Assembly (NCBI RefSeq): GCF_900070365.1
Contig: NZ_LN850107.1
Location: 2,170,001-2,234,000, forward strand
Direction of reading: 5' to 3'
From: Alloactinosynnema sp. L-07
GTDB taxonomy: Bacteria; Actinomycetota; Actinomycetes; Mycobacteriales; Pseudonocardiaceae
Length of the DNA: 64,000 nt
Positions 9,076 to 17,913 of this stretch are shown piece by piece. A program made the translations under genes and the position numbers. Position 1 is the stretch's first letter. Each line of letters begins with the position of its first letter. The notes below the pieces were generated by a model that was not told where the DNA came from, did no database searches, and worked only from the letters and a program-made list of their open reading frames with translations.

Positions 9076-11000
9076 CGGCGCAGTTCCAGCACGGGCAGCC
9101 CTGGCGGGTCGAATCCGAACACCTGGCCGTAGAAGGACACTTCGGCCTCGTGCGCGGCGATGATCGACTCGGCGCGGCGGAAGCCGTGTTGTTCGCCTTC
9201 GAAGGTCAGGTAGGCGTGGGGGATGCCGGTGCCGTCGAGGCCCGCGACGAACCTGTCGGCCTGTTCCGGTGGGCAGACCTCGTCTTCGAGGCCTTGCAGG
9301 AGCAGGACGGGGCCCGCGAGTTTGTCGATGTGGTTGATGGGGGACCGGTCGGCGTAGCGGTCGGCGTGTTCAGGCAGGGAGCCGACGAGGCCTTCGACGT
9401 ACTGGGATTCGAAGTCGTGGGTTTCGCCGCCGCCGCTGGTCCAGCCGGTGAGGTCGAGGATGGGGAAGTGGATGGCGCCGCAGGCGTAGGTGTCGACGGT
9501 GGTCATGGACGCGGCGGCGGTCCAGCCGCCCGCGCTGCCGCCGCGCACGGCGAGGCGTTCGGGGTCGGCGGTGCGTTCGGCGCCGAGGGCGGCGGCGACG
9601 GTGGCGCAGTCGTGGACGTCCACGACTCCCCATTGGCCGAGCAGCACGTCGCGGAATTCGCGGCCGTTGCCGGTGGAGCCGCCGTGGTTGACCGCGACGA
9701 CGCCGAGGCCGCGGCTGGTGAAGTAGGCCAGGCTCAGGCTCAGCAGTGGGGTGAACGCCGAGGTCGGTCCGCCGTGGACGTGCACGAGGTAGGGCGGCAG
9801 TTCGCCTTCTGGTGCGGTGTAGTCGGGGTTGGTGGGTGCGAACACGTAGGCGGGGATGTCGCGGCCGTCGGCGGCGCGGAAGGTGCGTTCGACGGGTTTG
9901 GGCAGGTAGCGCTCGTCGGGGATGCCGGGTGAGGGTTCGGACAGGACGGTGAGTTCGCCGTTGGACAGGTCGAGTGAGACGACGGCGAGTTCGGTGACGG
10001 GGCCGCCCGCGGTGGCGGTGAGGACGCCGTCGGCGACGCTGAGGTCGCTGGCCCAGGTGGGCAGGTCGGTGTCGACATCGGTGACGGTGCCGCTGCGTTC
10101 GTCGAGGATGGCGAGGTGTCCGGCGCGGAGCACGGCGTGGCGGCCGCGGCCCAGTGGGGTGAACCAGCGTGACCCGAGGACCCAGAGGGCGCCGCCGAGT
10201 TCCTGTTGGACGGGGGCGAGGTTGACGGCTTTGCCGTCGAGGCCGATGCGGTGCAGGTTCCACCAGCCGTCGGGGTCGGTGAGGGCGAGCAGGGAGTCGT
10301 TGTCCTCCCATTCGACCTGGCACACGGCTTCGCGGGGGCCGCCCGCGACGACGCGGTGGGGGCCGAAGGTGCCGTCGGCGAGGACTTCGGCGACGCACAG
10401 TTCGGTGCCGTCCCACGGCATGTTCGGGTGTTCCCAGCCGATCCAGGTGGCGTGGCGGCCGTCGGGGCTGGGTTTGGGCGCGGTCATGAAGTGGTGGGTC
10501 GCGGCGAGCACGCGGGGGCCTTCGCCGGTCAGGGGGATGGCGACGAGGTCGCGGCGGACGTCGACGGGCCGGTCGCCGGTGGCGGTCTCGCGGACGCACC
10601 ACACATCGCTGCCGCCGGCGATGAGGTCGGCGTAGCGGGCGCCGTGGTGGCGGTCGGGTTCGGGGGTGATCGCGGTGGGTTCGCCGCCGTCGGCGGGTAT
10701 GGCGTAGACGCGCTGGTCGTCCCAGTTGGTGAACGCGACGTGGTCACCGATCACGACGTAGGGGGTGCCGCCGTATTCGTGGACTCTGGTGCGCACGTTC
10801 CAGGGCGCGGCGAGCACTTCGACCGGCCCGGCGCCGTCGTGGCGCATGAGGGCGAGTCTGCCGCCCTCGTCCGGCCTGCTCTCGGTCCACCACACGCTGC
10901 CCGCGTGGGTGCTGGTCCAGCTCGGCCTGCGCCCGGATCGTGCGACGACGGCCGCGTCGATCGGCGATGTCCATGTCCCGTAGGAAGCGATCTTCACCAC
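9072..11000 (-). CDS. S9 family prolyl-oligopeptidase-type serine peptidase
   Basis: 642 residues from tandem GTG codons (11000 or 10997). The first ~390 residues form a beta-propeller-like region, the last ~250 the alpha/beta-hydrolase domain with GGSAGG (Ser489), Asp573 in GLEDEVCPPEQ and His605 in EGEQHGFRRAE, an intact triad. Such enzymes are acylaminoacyl-/dipeptidyl-peptidases; no signal peptide, so cytoplasmic. Overlaps the downstream LD-carboxypeptidase start by 4 bp, suggesting a two-gene peptide-recycling operon. Confidence 0.9.
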   Translation of the reverse strand: MVKIASYGTWTSPIDAAVVARSGRRPSWTSTHAGSVWWTESRPDEGGRLALMRHDGAGPVEVLAAPWNVRTRVHEYGGTPYVVIGDHVAFTNWDDQRVYAIPADGGEPTAITPEPDRHHGARYADLIAGGSDVWCVRETATGDRPVDVRRDLVAIPLTGEGPRVLAATHHFMTAPKPSPDGRHATWIGWEHPNMPWDGTELCVAEVLADGTFGPHRVVAGGPREAVCQVEWEDNDSLLALTDPDGWWNLHRIGLDGKAVNLAPVQQELGGALWVLGSRWFTPLGRGRHAVLRAGHLAILDERSGTVTDVDTDLPTWASDLSVADGVLTATAGGPVTELAVVSLDLSNGELTVLSEPSPGIPDERYLPKPVERTFRAADGRDIPAYVFAPTNPDYTAPEGELPPYLVHVHGGPTSAFTPLLSLSLAYFTSRGLGVVAVNHGGSTGNGREFRDVLLGQWGVVDVHDCATVAAALGAERTADPERLAVRGGSAGGWTAAASMTTVDTYACGAIHFPILDLTGWTSGGGETHDFESQYVEGLVGSLPEHADRYADRSPINHIDKLAGPVLLLQGLEDEVCPPEQADRFVAGLDGTGIPHAYLTFEGEQHGFRRAESIIAAHEAEVSFYGQVFGFDPPGLPVLELRR

Positions 11001-11113
11001 AGCACAGACAGTACCGACCGGCGGTGCGGTGTTGGCTACCGTGTGAGTGTGACCCCGGTCCTCGGGGGCATGGTCTGCCTGCCGCCGCGAAGTGCAATAG
11101 GGTTTGGGGTGCC

Positions 11114-11680
11114 ATGGCTCGTGTCATTCATGTCTTCCGTCAGCCCGACCGCTTCGTTGCAGGCACGGTCGGGCAGCCCGGCGACCGCGTGTTCTATCTG
11201 CAGGCCGTCGAGAGCGCCCGCACCGTCAGTGTGACCATCGAGAAGGCGCAGGTCGCGGTGCTCGCCGAGCGCATCGGCTCGCTGCTGGAGGAGGTCCACC
11301 GCCGGTTCGGCGCGGAGCTGCCCGAGGACGTCCCCGATGAGGTTCTCGATGCCGATCCGCTGCAGATCCCGGTGGAGGAGGAGTTCCGGGTGGGCACGAT
11401 GGGCCTGGGCTGGGACGCCGAGACGCGCGCGGTGGTGATCGAACTGTTGGCGGTCACCGAGGGCGAGGTCGACGAGTCGGTGGTCCTGGACGACACCGAC
11501 GAGGGCCCGGACGCGGTGCGGGTGTTCCTGTCCCCGGTGGAGGCGCGCGCGTTCGCTGAGCGGGCCGACCGCGTGGTCAACGCAGGTCGCAAGCCGTGTC
11601 CGCTGTGTGCTGAGCCGTTGGACCCGGAGGGCCATGTGTGTCCCCGGCAGAACGGGTACCGCCGCACCGAAGAGGGCTGA
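11114..11680 (+). CDS. DUF3090 family protein
   Basis: 188 residues from ATG 11114. The start MARVIHVFRQPDRFVAGTVG, the acidic centre and the C-terminal pair of Cys motifs (KPCPLCAEPLDPEGHVCPRQNGYR) match the conserved actinobacterial DUF3090 family. The C-x2-C...C arrangement suggests a zinc ribbon. Biochemical role unknown. The next gene, the SCO1664-family protein, starts directly at the base after the stop codon, a linkage conserved in actinobacteria. Confidence 0.9.
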   Translation: MARVIHVFRQPDRFVAGTVGQPGDRVFYLQAVESARTVSVTIEKAQVAVLAERIGSLLEEVHRRFGAELPEDVPDEVLDADPLQIPVEEEFRVGTMGLGWDAETRAVVIELLAVTEGEVDESVVLDDTDEGPDAVRVFLSPVEARAFAERADRVVNAGRKPCPLCAEPLDPEGHVCPRQNGYRRTEEG

Positions 11681-12475
11681 GTGCTCCCCACCGACCCGGG
11701 CGCGGCCGAGTTGCTGCTGCGCGGCGACATCGAGATCGAGGGCAGGCTGGTCGACGCCTCCAACGCGACCCTGTTCTGCGCGATCGAGTTGGACGGTGTG
11801 TCAGCGCAGTGCGTTTATAAGCCGGTGGCGGGGGAGCGGCCGCTGTGGGATTTTCCGGACGGGACGCTGGCGGGGCGTGAGGTGGCGTCGTATCTGGTGG
11901 CGTGCGCGGCGGGGTGGCCGTTGATTCCGCCGACGGTGTTGCGGGATGGTCCGGTGGGTCCGGGGATGGTGCAGTTGTGGGTCGACACCAAGGAGGGTGA
12001 CGACCTGGTGGACGTGCTGCCGCCGCGTTCGTTCCCGCCTGGGTGGCGGCCGGTGTTGCACGCGCGTGATCGGCATGGGGATCCGGCTGTGGTGGTGCAT
12101 TCGGATCATCCGGCGGTGGCTCGGCTGGCTGCGCTCGACATCGTGATCAATAACGCTGATCGCAAGGGCGGGCATGTCCTGCATGGCACCGACGGTGGTG
12201 TGTATGGGGTGGACCATGGGATCAGCCTGCACAGTGAGAACAAGTTGCGGACTGTGTTGTGGGGCTGGGCCGGGGAACCCTTGGACGACGAGGTGGTCGA
12301 CGGGCTGTCGACGCTGCGCGCGGCTCTGGACGGCGAGTTGAGGGAGACGTTGGCGGCGCACCTGACTGTTCGGGAGGTCAAGGCTCTTCGCTCCCGGGTA
12401 GCCCGTCTGCTGGCCGCGCCCGTCTATCCGACGCCGGACGCGGACCTGCGGCCGATCCCCTGGCCGATTTTCTAG
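11681..12475 (+). CDS. SCO1664 family protein (PI3/4-kinase-like fold)
   Basis: 264 residues from GTG 11681, abutting the DUF3090 stop (TGAGTG), so translationally coupled. The central block DIVINNADRKGGHVLHG followed by VYGVDHGISLH has the D...N and DHG spacing of atypical phosphatidylinositol 3/4-kinase-like catalytic loops. Substrate is unknown. In several actinobacteria this pair precedes the mycothiol gene mshC; here a convergent VOC gene follows instead. Confidence 0.85.
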   Translation: MLPTDPGAAELLLRGDIEIEGRLVDASNATLFCAIELDGVSAQCVYKPVAGERPLWDFPDGTLAGREVASYLVACAAGWPLIPPTVLRDGPVGPGMVQLWVDTKEGDDLVDVLPPRSFPPGWRPVLHARDRHGDPAVVVHSDHPAVARLAALDIVINNADRKGGHVLHGTDGGVYGVDHGISLHSENKLRTVLWGWAGEPLDDEVVDGLSTLRAALDGELRETLAAHLTVREVKALRSRVARLLAAPVYPTPDADLRPIPWPIF

Positions 12476-12538
12476 GCGGTCATGGACTGTTGGCGCCTGT
12501 TCGGCCCGTTGCGTTTGTGCTGGTGGAGGCCTTGTTTC

Positions 12539-13444
12539 TTATGGTTGCCAGAGTTGGAAGCGGGCGCCCTGGTTGTCGGTGCACTCGGCGAGTTGCCCGT
12601 AGGGCTTGTTCTGGATCTCCTGGGTCTGGCCGCCGTTGTCGCGGACTGCGGTGAGTGCCGTGTTGATGTCGGTGACTCGGTAGCAGAGTTGCACCTCGGG
12701 CTTCTGGGATTTGTCCCCCCACAGGCCGAAGTCTTCCTTGCCTTCCACTCCCCAGCCGTTCTCCACATATCCCGGTTCGTAGGTCCAGCCGAGGACCGCG
12801 CCGTAGAACGCCTTGGTCTTGTCGATGTCGGCCACGACCATCGTGACGTAGGAGACGTCGCCGGGGCGGTGGCGGGTGGCGTTCATGGGTGGGGTGTTGA
12901 GCAGCCACCGGTGACCGTAGGGGTCGACCAGGGTGGCGGTGCGGCCGTAGGGCTGGTCGGCGGGTTCGCGTTCGAGGCGGGCGCCGGTGTCGACGGCTCG
13001 GCGGACGGTGCCGTCGACGTCGCGGACCTGGATGTGGAGGGACTGGCTGTACGTGGTCGGCGCGGTGGTGTCGGGTGCGGCGACGGGGACGCCCTCGAAA
13101 CCGCCTTCGGACACCATCAGCACGGCGTCGCCGATGCCGATCTCGGCGTGGCCGATCTTGCCGTCGTCCATGACGTACAGCTCGCCGCGCTGGTGGCCGC
13201 CGAAGACGTCGATGTACCAGGCGATCGCGGCTCGCGCGTCGGACACGGCGATGTACGGGGTGATGGTCGGGGGCCAGGCCGTTTCGTTCTCGGGGATGAC
13301 GGTGGGGGTGCGTGTCTGGGTCATCTCTGCTCCTGTCGGGCCGAGGATCGCGCGGTGGAGTCGTTCGCGCAGGTCGTCGGCGAATGTGGGGTCGGGGGAC
13401 ACCGGGGTGAGCGGTGCGCGGAGGGCGTGGAGCGGATCGGTCAT
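12539..13444 (-). CDS. Two-domain VOC (glyoxalase/bleomycin-resistance-like) protein
   Basis: 301 residues. After a ~50-residue leader, residues ~58-165 and ~175-300 are two VOC domains (ITPYIAVSDARAAIAWYIDVF ... LVDPYGHRWLL; SYVTMVVADIDKTKAFYGAV ... DNQGARFQLWQP). The short N-terminal FADDLRERLHRAIL helix is unusual for VOC proteins. ATG 13444 lies 3 bp after the stop of the ECF sigma gene, with the ribosome site AAGGAGGG inside the sigma gene end, so both are one operon. Enzymatic substrate unknown; possibly the sigma factor's target or partner. Confidence 0.8.
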   Translation of the reverse strand: MTDPLHALRAPLTPVSPDPTFADDLRERLHRAILGPTGAEMTQTRTPTVIPENETAWPPTITPYIAVSDARAAIAWYIDVFGGHQRGELYVMDDGKIGHAEIGIGDAVLMVSEGGFEGVPVAAPDTTAPTTYSQSLHIQVRDVDGTVRRAVDTGARLEREPADQPYGRTATLVDPYGHRWLLNTPPMNATRHRPGDVSYVTMVVADIDKTKAFYGAVLGWTYEPGYVENGWGVEGKEDFGLWGDKSQKPEVQLCYRVTDINTALTAVRDNGGQTQEIQNKPYGQLAECTDNQGARFQLWQP

Positions 13445-13447
13445 GGG

Positions 13448-13966
13448 TCAGCCCTCCTTTCCCGGGTAGGTCTTGCGGAACGCGCTTCTGGCGCGCACGA
13501 GCAGTGCCTCGGTGGCGTGGACGGTGCGGCCGAGGCAGTCGGCGACCTCGGGGACGGGGAGTCCGTCGAGGTAGCGCAGGGTGAGCGCGGCGCGGTGGTG
13601 TGGGCCGAGTTCGGCGAGCACGTCGTGGGCGATGATCGCGTCGAGGTGGACGTCCCATGGGTCGTCGACCGGGTCTGGTTCGCCGTCGAGCACGGCCAGG
13701 CCGCGGCGTTCGCGTTCCTCGCGGCGCCAGTGGTCGGCGAGTTTGTGTCGGGCGACGCCGATGAGCCAGGCGACGCTGAGGTCGGGGGCGCCGGGTTTGC
13801 GCAGGGCGGCGACCGCGGCCAGGAAGGTCTCCGCGGTGAGGTCCTCGGCCAGTGCGGCGACGCGGCAGCGGGCCAGCAGGTAGCCGTACACCTGTGGCAG
13901 TGCCTCGTCGTAGCGGGAGAGCAGCCCCAACGCCGGGTCGGGCCGCACGCCCGGTTGCGTGCTCAC
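13448..13966 (-). CDS. ECF-type RNA polymerase sigma factor
   Basis: 172 residues from GTG 13966. Region 2 (YGYLLARCRVAALAEDLTAETF ... WLIGVARHKLADHWRRE) and region 4 (LGPHHRAALTLRYLDGLPVPEVADCLGRTVHATEALLVRARSAFRKTY) are both complete, the minimal sigma2-sigma4 ECF plan. There is no separate anti-sigma gene; instead the double-VOC gene follows by 3 bp. How it is controlled is therefore open. Confidence 0.9.
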   Translation of the reverse strand: MSTQPGVRPDPALGLLSRYDEALPQVYGYLLARCRVAALAEDLTAETFLAAVAALRKPGAPDLSVAWLIGVARHKLADHWRREERERRGLAVLDGEPDPVDDPWDVHLDAIIAHDVLAELGPHHRAALTLRYLDGLPVPEVADCLGRTVHATEALLVRARSAFRKTYPGKEG

Positions 13967-14074
13967 ATCCCCATCGTCGTCCGGGGGGACCGAACTCCGA
14001 CGGGCGAATCCGGAGATTTCTCGCTGTCGGCGTGGCGGCACCAACCGATCGGGTGGTCTCGCTAGGTTTTCGCC

Positions 14075-14881
14075 GTGCGTTCCCACGAGTACGGCGACAT
14101 CCTGTCCGGGCGTCCCCGTAAGCAGGTCCCCGAGGTCGCGGCCGAGAACGGTCTTGTCGTGGAGGACCCGGGCAGCGGGTTCTGCGGCGCGGTGGTCGGC
14201 TTCGAGTACGGCAATGTGGTGTTGGAGGACCGGCGCGGTGGGCGGCGGTTGTTCCCGCTGACCCCGGCGGGGTTCCTGCTCGACGGGGCCCCGGTGACGC
14301 TGGTGCGGCCCAAGGTGGCGGCGGCGCCGGTGAAGACGGTGTCGGCGTCGGGCTCGACGCGGGTGGAGGGTCTGCGGGCGCGCACGGCGCGGGAGTCGCG
14401 GATCTGGGTGGAGGGCATCCACGACGCGGAGCTGGTGGAGCTGGTGTGGGGCCATGACCTGCGGGTCGAGGGTGTGGTGGTGGAACCGTTGGACGGTATC
14501 GATCACCTGGTCGAGCGGGTCGCGGAGTTCGGCACGGGCCCGGGCAGGCGCCTGGGGGTGTTGGTCGACCACCTGGTGGCGGGCAGCAAGGAGTCGCGGA
14601 TCGTCGGCGGGCTGCGGGACCCGAACGTGGTGGTGACGGGGCACCCGTTCGTGGACGTGTGGCAGGCGGTGAAGCCGTCGGTGGTGGGTATCGAGGCGTG
14701 GCCGGTGGTGCCGCGCGGCACGGAGTGGAAGGTCGGGGTGTGTGCGGCGCTGGGCTGGGGTGAACCGGCTGACGGGTGGCGGCGGGTGCGGGCTGCGGTG
14801 TCGGGTTTCCGTGACCTGGAGCCCGCGCTGGTGGGGGCGGTCGAGCGGTTGATCGACTTCGTCACCGACCCAGGTAACTGA
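14075..14881 (+). CDS. DUF3097 family protein
   Basis: 268 residues from GTG 14075. The blocks ESRIWVEGIHDAELVELVWG, RLGVLVDHLVAGSKESRI and VVVTGHPFVDVWQAVKP are typical of the conserved actinobacterial DUF3097 family, whose conserved Asp/Glu residues in a Toprim-like arrangement hint at nucleic-acid chemistry, but no function is established. Divergent from the sigma factor gene with a ~108-bp promoter gap. Confidence 0.85.
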   Translation: MRSHEYGDILSGRPRKQVPEVAAENGLVVEDPGSGFCGAVVGFEYGNVVLEDRRGGRRLFPLTPAGFLLDGAPVTLVRPKVAAAPVKTVSASGSTRVEGLRARTARESRIWVEGIHDAELVELVWGHDLRVEGVVVEPLDGIDHLVERVAEFGTGPGRRLGVLVDHLVAGSKESRIVGGLRDPNVVVTGHPFVDVWQAVKPSVVGIEAWPVVPRGTEWKVGVCAALGWGEPADGWRRVRAAVSGFRDLEPALVGAVERLIDFVTDPGN

Positions 14882-14939
14882 TGGCGATCTTTTGGTCCGA
14901 TCGGCGATGTGACCGGCGGGTTTCTGTCACGATGTGTGC

Positions 14940-15365
14940 ATGGCGCTGATTTGGCTGATCGCGGGCGTTGTCCTCATCCTGGCGGAGGTTCTCTCGGGTG
15001 ACTTTGTCCTGTTGATGATCGGCGCGGCGGCGCTGGCAGGTGCGGGCGCCGAGTTCGCCTTCGGCAATGTGTTCGTCAGCTCGGCGGTGTTCGCCGCGGT
15101 CTCGATCGGACTGATCACGGTGGCGCGGCCGTGGCTCAAGCGCCGCATGCACGGCGAGCACATCCGCGACAACGTCGCCGCCCTCGCGGGCGCCCGCGCC
15201 ACCGTGACGTCCACTGTGGACAGCGCGGGTGGCCGGATCAAGCTCAACGGGTCGGACTGGTCGGCGCGCGCGTTCGACGAGACAGAAGTGCTGGAGCCGG
15301 GGACGATCGTGACCGTGGTGGAGATCTCCGGCGCGACCGCGGTGGTCATGTCCGAGCGACTCTAG
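14940..15365 (+). CDS. NfeD family membrane protein
   Basis: 141 residues from ATG 14940. Three N-terminal hydrophobic segments (residues ~3-75) precede a small beta-barrel OB domain (~85-141, ending VVEISGATAVVMSERL), the short NfeD1b form. NfeD proteins partner SPFH/stomatin proteins in membrane microdomains; the SPFH gene starts 20 bp downstream, confirming the classic pair. Confidence 0.9.
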   Translation: MALIWLIAGVVLILAEVLSGDFVLLMIGAAALAGAGAEFAFGNVFVSSAVFAAVSIGLITVARPWLKRRMHGEHIRDNVAALAGARATVTSTVDSAGGRIKLNGSDWSARAFDETEVLEPGTIVTVVEISGATAVVMSERL

Positions 15366-15385
15366 GTGTGGACAATTTTGGAGGA

Positions 15386-16711
15386 ATGGTGAGCGCGACT
15401 GTCATCGTCGCCGCTGTCGTGGTGCTGTTCGTGCTCACGATCGTGGTCAAGTCGATCCTGGTGATCCCGCAGGCCCAGTCGGCGGTGATCGAGCGGCTGG
15501 GCCGGTTCAAGGGGGTGGCCGAGCCGGGGCTGAATTTCCTGGTGCCGTTCCTGGACCGGGTGCGGGCCCGGATCGACCTGCGCGAGCAGGTGGTGTCGTT
15601 CCCGCCGCAGCCGGTGATCACCCAGGACAACCTGACGGTGTCGATCGACACCGTCATCTATTTCCAGGTCACTGACTCGCGGCGCGCGGTGTATGAGATC
15701 GCGAACTACATCGTGGCGGTGGAGCAGCTGACGATCACGACGCTGCGCAACGTCGTCGGTGGCATGTCGCTGGAGGAGACGCTGACCTCGCGTGACCAGA
15801 TCAACGGGCAGCTGCGTGGGGTGCTCGACGAGGAGACCGGCCGCTGGGGTATCCGGGTGGCGCGGGTGGAGCTGAAGGCGATCGACCCGCCGCCGTCCAT
15901 CCAGGACTCGATGGAGAAGCAGATGCGCGCCGACCGGGAGAAGCGCGCGATCATCCTCACCGCGGAGGGTCAGCGGGAGGCGGCGATCAAGACCGCTGAG
16001 GGCCAGAAGCAGAGCCAGATCCTGTCGGCCGAGGGCGCCAAGCAGGCCACGATCATGGCCGCCGAGGCCGACCGGCAGTCGCGCATCCTCAAGGCCCAGG
16101 GTGAGCGGGCCGCGCGTTACCTGCAGGCGCAGGGTCAGGCCAAGGCGATCGAGAAGGTGTTCGCCGCGATCAAGGCCGGGCGCCCGACCCCGGAGGTGCT
16201 GGCCTACCAGTACCTGCAGACCCTGCCGCAGCTGGCGCAGGGTGACGCGAACAAGGTGTGGATGATCCCCACCGAGTTCGGCAAGTCCCTGGAGGGCTTC
16301 GCGCGGATGCTGGGGGCGCCCGGCGAGGACGGTGTGTTCCGCTACGAGCCGCCCGCGCCGGAGCAGGGCCTGGCCCGCCCGGAGGACGAGGACGCCTCGG
16401 TCGCCGACTGGTTCGACACCTCCACCGACCCGCGCATCGCCGAGGCGGTCGCCGCGGCCGAGGCGGTGGCGCGCAAAGAAGTCGCACCGCCCGGCGCGTC
16501 GAGCCCAGTGGCTCCGGTGTCGCCCGCGGCGGTGCAGGCGCTGCCGCCCGCGGCGCCAGTGCAGCAAGGTGTGCAGACTCCCGGGCAGCCGGCGATGCCC
16601 GCGAACCTGCCGCCCGGGATGCCGCAGCAGGCCCAACCGCAGCAACTGGATTCGGAGCGGACGCAGTCGATCACTCCGCCGCAGTGGCCGCAAGGACCAT
16701 CCGGTAGGTGA
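15386..16711 (+). CDS. SPFH/Band 7 (stomatin/QmcA-like) protein
   Basis: 441 residues from ATG 15386 behind GGAGGA. One N-terminal transmembrane helix (~4-26), the SPFH core (IPQAQSAVIERLGRF ... DNLTVSIDTVIYFQVTD), a charged coiled coil with repeated AEGQ/AEGAKQ units (~190-260) and a Pro/Ala/Gln-rich tail of ~100 residues. Forms oligomeric scaffolds in the membrane with NfeD and is linked to membrane-protein quality control. The tail is longer and more Pro-rich than in stomatins. Confidence 0.9.
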   Translation: MVSATVIVAAVVVLFVLTIVVKSILVIPQAQSAVIERLGRFKGVAEPGLNFLVPFLDRVRARIDLREQVVSFPPQPVITQDNLTVSIDTVIYFQVTDSRRAVYEIANYIVAVEQLTITTLRNVVGGMSLEETLTSRDQINGQLRGVLDEETGRWGIRVARVELKAIDPPPSIQDSMEKQMRADREKRAIILTAEGQREAAIKTAEGQKQSQILSAEGAKQATIMAAEADRQSRILKAQGERAARYLQAQGQAKAIEKVFAAIKAGRPTPEVLAYQYLQTLPQLAQGDANKVWMIPTEFGKSLEGFARMLGAPGEDGVFRYEPPAPEQGLARPEDEDASVADWFDTSTDPRIAEAVAAAEAVARKEVAPPGASSPVAPVSPAAVQALPPAAPVQQGVQTPGQPAMPANLPPGMPQQAQPQQLDSERTQSITPPQWPQGPSGR

Positions 16712-16743
16712 AGTAGCTGGTCCGCCTCCCCGGAAGTCGCGTT

Positions 16744-16773
16744 GCCGGACATGGGTCGCAGCCCATGTCCGGC
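16744..16773. terminator. Hairpin between convergent genes
   Basis: GCCGGACATGGG (16744-16755) and CCCATGTCCGGC (16762-16773) are perfect 12-bp arms with a 6-nt loop, placed between the SPFH gene and the AlkZ-like gene which converge here; a bidirectional terminator is the likely role. Confidence 0.75.
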
Positions 16774-16798
16774 GCGCGGGCGGGTCTGGGCGTGCCGT

Positions 16799-17908
16799 TC
16801 AGCTGTCGGTGACAGCGAATGTGGCCTCGGCGAACCCGCGCGCGGCCGCGACACGCTGCGACTCTGCTTTGGCGGCGCGGGTGGTGGCGCGGGTGAGTTT
16901 GGTGAACGGTTCGACCGTGATGGCGAGTTTGCGGCCTGAGGCCTTCGCCCGCCAGGTGCCGACGATCTCCCCGCCCGCGAGGACGGCGCCGGGGTTGCCG
17001 ATGACGCGCCACAGGGCTTTGCGGTGGGCGGCGTCGGGGACGAGCAGGTCGCGGTCGCGGCCCTGCAGGAACGGGTCCAGTGGCGGCAGCAGCCGCACGA
17101 GGTCCGGGTCGGGCGCGGCGCGCAGGGTGTCCACTTCGGACTCGGGCAGGGATGTGGCGCGGCCGTCCACGGTGATCTCGGCCAGCCCCGACGGCCACAT
17201 GGCGGCGGCCTCTTTCTTGGTGGTCTCCAGGAACGCGGCGGCGTCGGCGGTGGTGGCGGGGCCGTGCAGGCGCAGGTAGGTCTCGATGACGGGCGCGGCG
17301 CCGCTGCCCGCGTCGGGCACGGGATGGCGGTGGGGGAGCGGGCGAAGCAGGGTGGGCCGGGCCCGGCCGTCGACCTCGATCCCCGCGGCTAGGCCGACGA
17401 GCTGGAAGAGGCTGCCGTAGATGTGGGTGGCCTGGCAGGTGCGGCAGTCATAGGAGTCGTCCGGTGGCAGCCGCCGGGTGACCTCGGTGCTGACCTCGCC
17501 CCTGGGCAGCTCGGTGTGGACGACGTCGTGCATGGCGTGCGCCGCGTCGCTGAAGGCGGACATACCGGACACGCCCGCCTTCTTGAACACCGTCCCGGCT
17601 CCACCGAGGCGGGCGATGGCGTCGGTCTCACCGCGTGGCCACAGGCGGGCGGCCAGATCGGCGACGTCGGCGCGGCGCATCAGGTGGGGGGCGCCGCGGA
17701 AAGTCCACACGGTGGTGAGCGCGTCGTCGTCGAGTGGGGTGTCGGCGGGGACGCGGGCGGCGAGCGCCACCTGTGGGGAGCCGTTGCCCGCGTCCTGCAC
17801 GCCGAGGTCGAGGACGGCCAGGTTCGTGGTGTCGCGGTTCGTGGTGTCGCGGTGCAGGCCGTGTCGGGCGATCCGGTAAGCCATGACCTGCGCGCGGCTG
17901 ATGTTCAT
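16799..17908 (-). CDS. Winged-helix protein of the AlkZ/YcaQ DNA glycosylase-like family
   Basis: 369 residues from ATG 17908. Conserved blocks include VWTFRGAPHLMRRADVADL, the middle HTH-rich part (LRLHGPATTADAAAFLETT) and the C-terminal LLPPLDPFLQGRDRDLL...VIGNPGAVLAGGEIVGTWR, as in HTH_42 proteins related to AlkZ, which unhook DNA crosslinks. A 15-bp tandem duplication near 17823-17852 yields the repeated residues RDTTNRDTTN. It follows the sucrase/ferredoxin-like gene by 5 bp and is probably cotranscribed with it. Confidence 0.8.
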   Translation of the reverse strand: MNISRAQVMAYRIARHGLHRDTTNRDTTNLAVLDLGVQDAGNGSPQVALAARVPADTPLDDDALTTVWTFRGAPHLMRRADVADLAARLWPRGETDAIARLGGAGTVFKKAGVSGMSAFSDAAHAMHDVVHTELPRGEVSTEVTRRLPPDDSYDCRTCQATHIYGSLFQLVGLAAGIEVDGRARPTLLRPLPHRHPVPDAGSGAAPVIETYLRLHGPATTADAAAFLETTKKEAAAMWPSGLAEITVDGRATSLPESEVDTLRAAPDPDLVRLLPPLDPFLQGRDRDLLVPDAAHRKALWRVIGNPGAVLAGGEIVGTWRAKASGRKLAITVEPFTKLTRATTRAAKAESQRVAAARGFAEATFAVTDS

Positions 17909-17913
17909 GGGGT

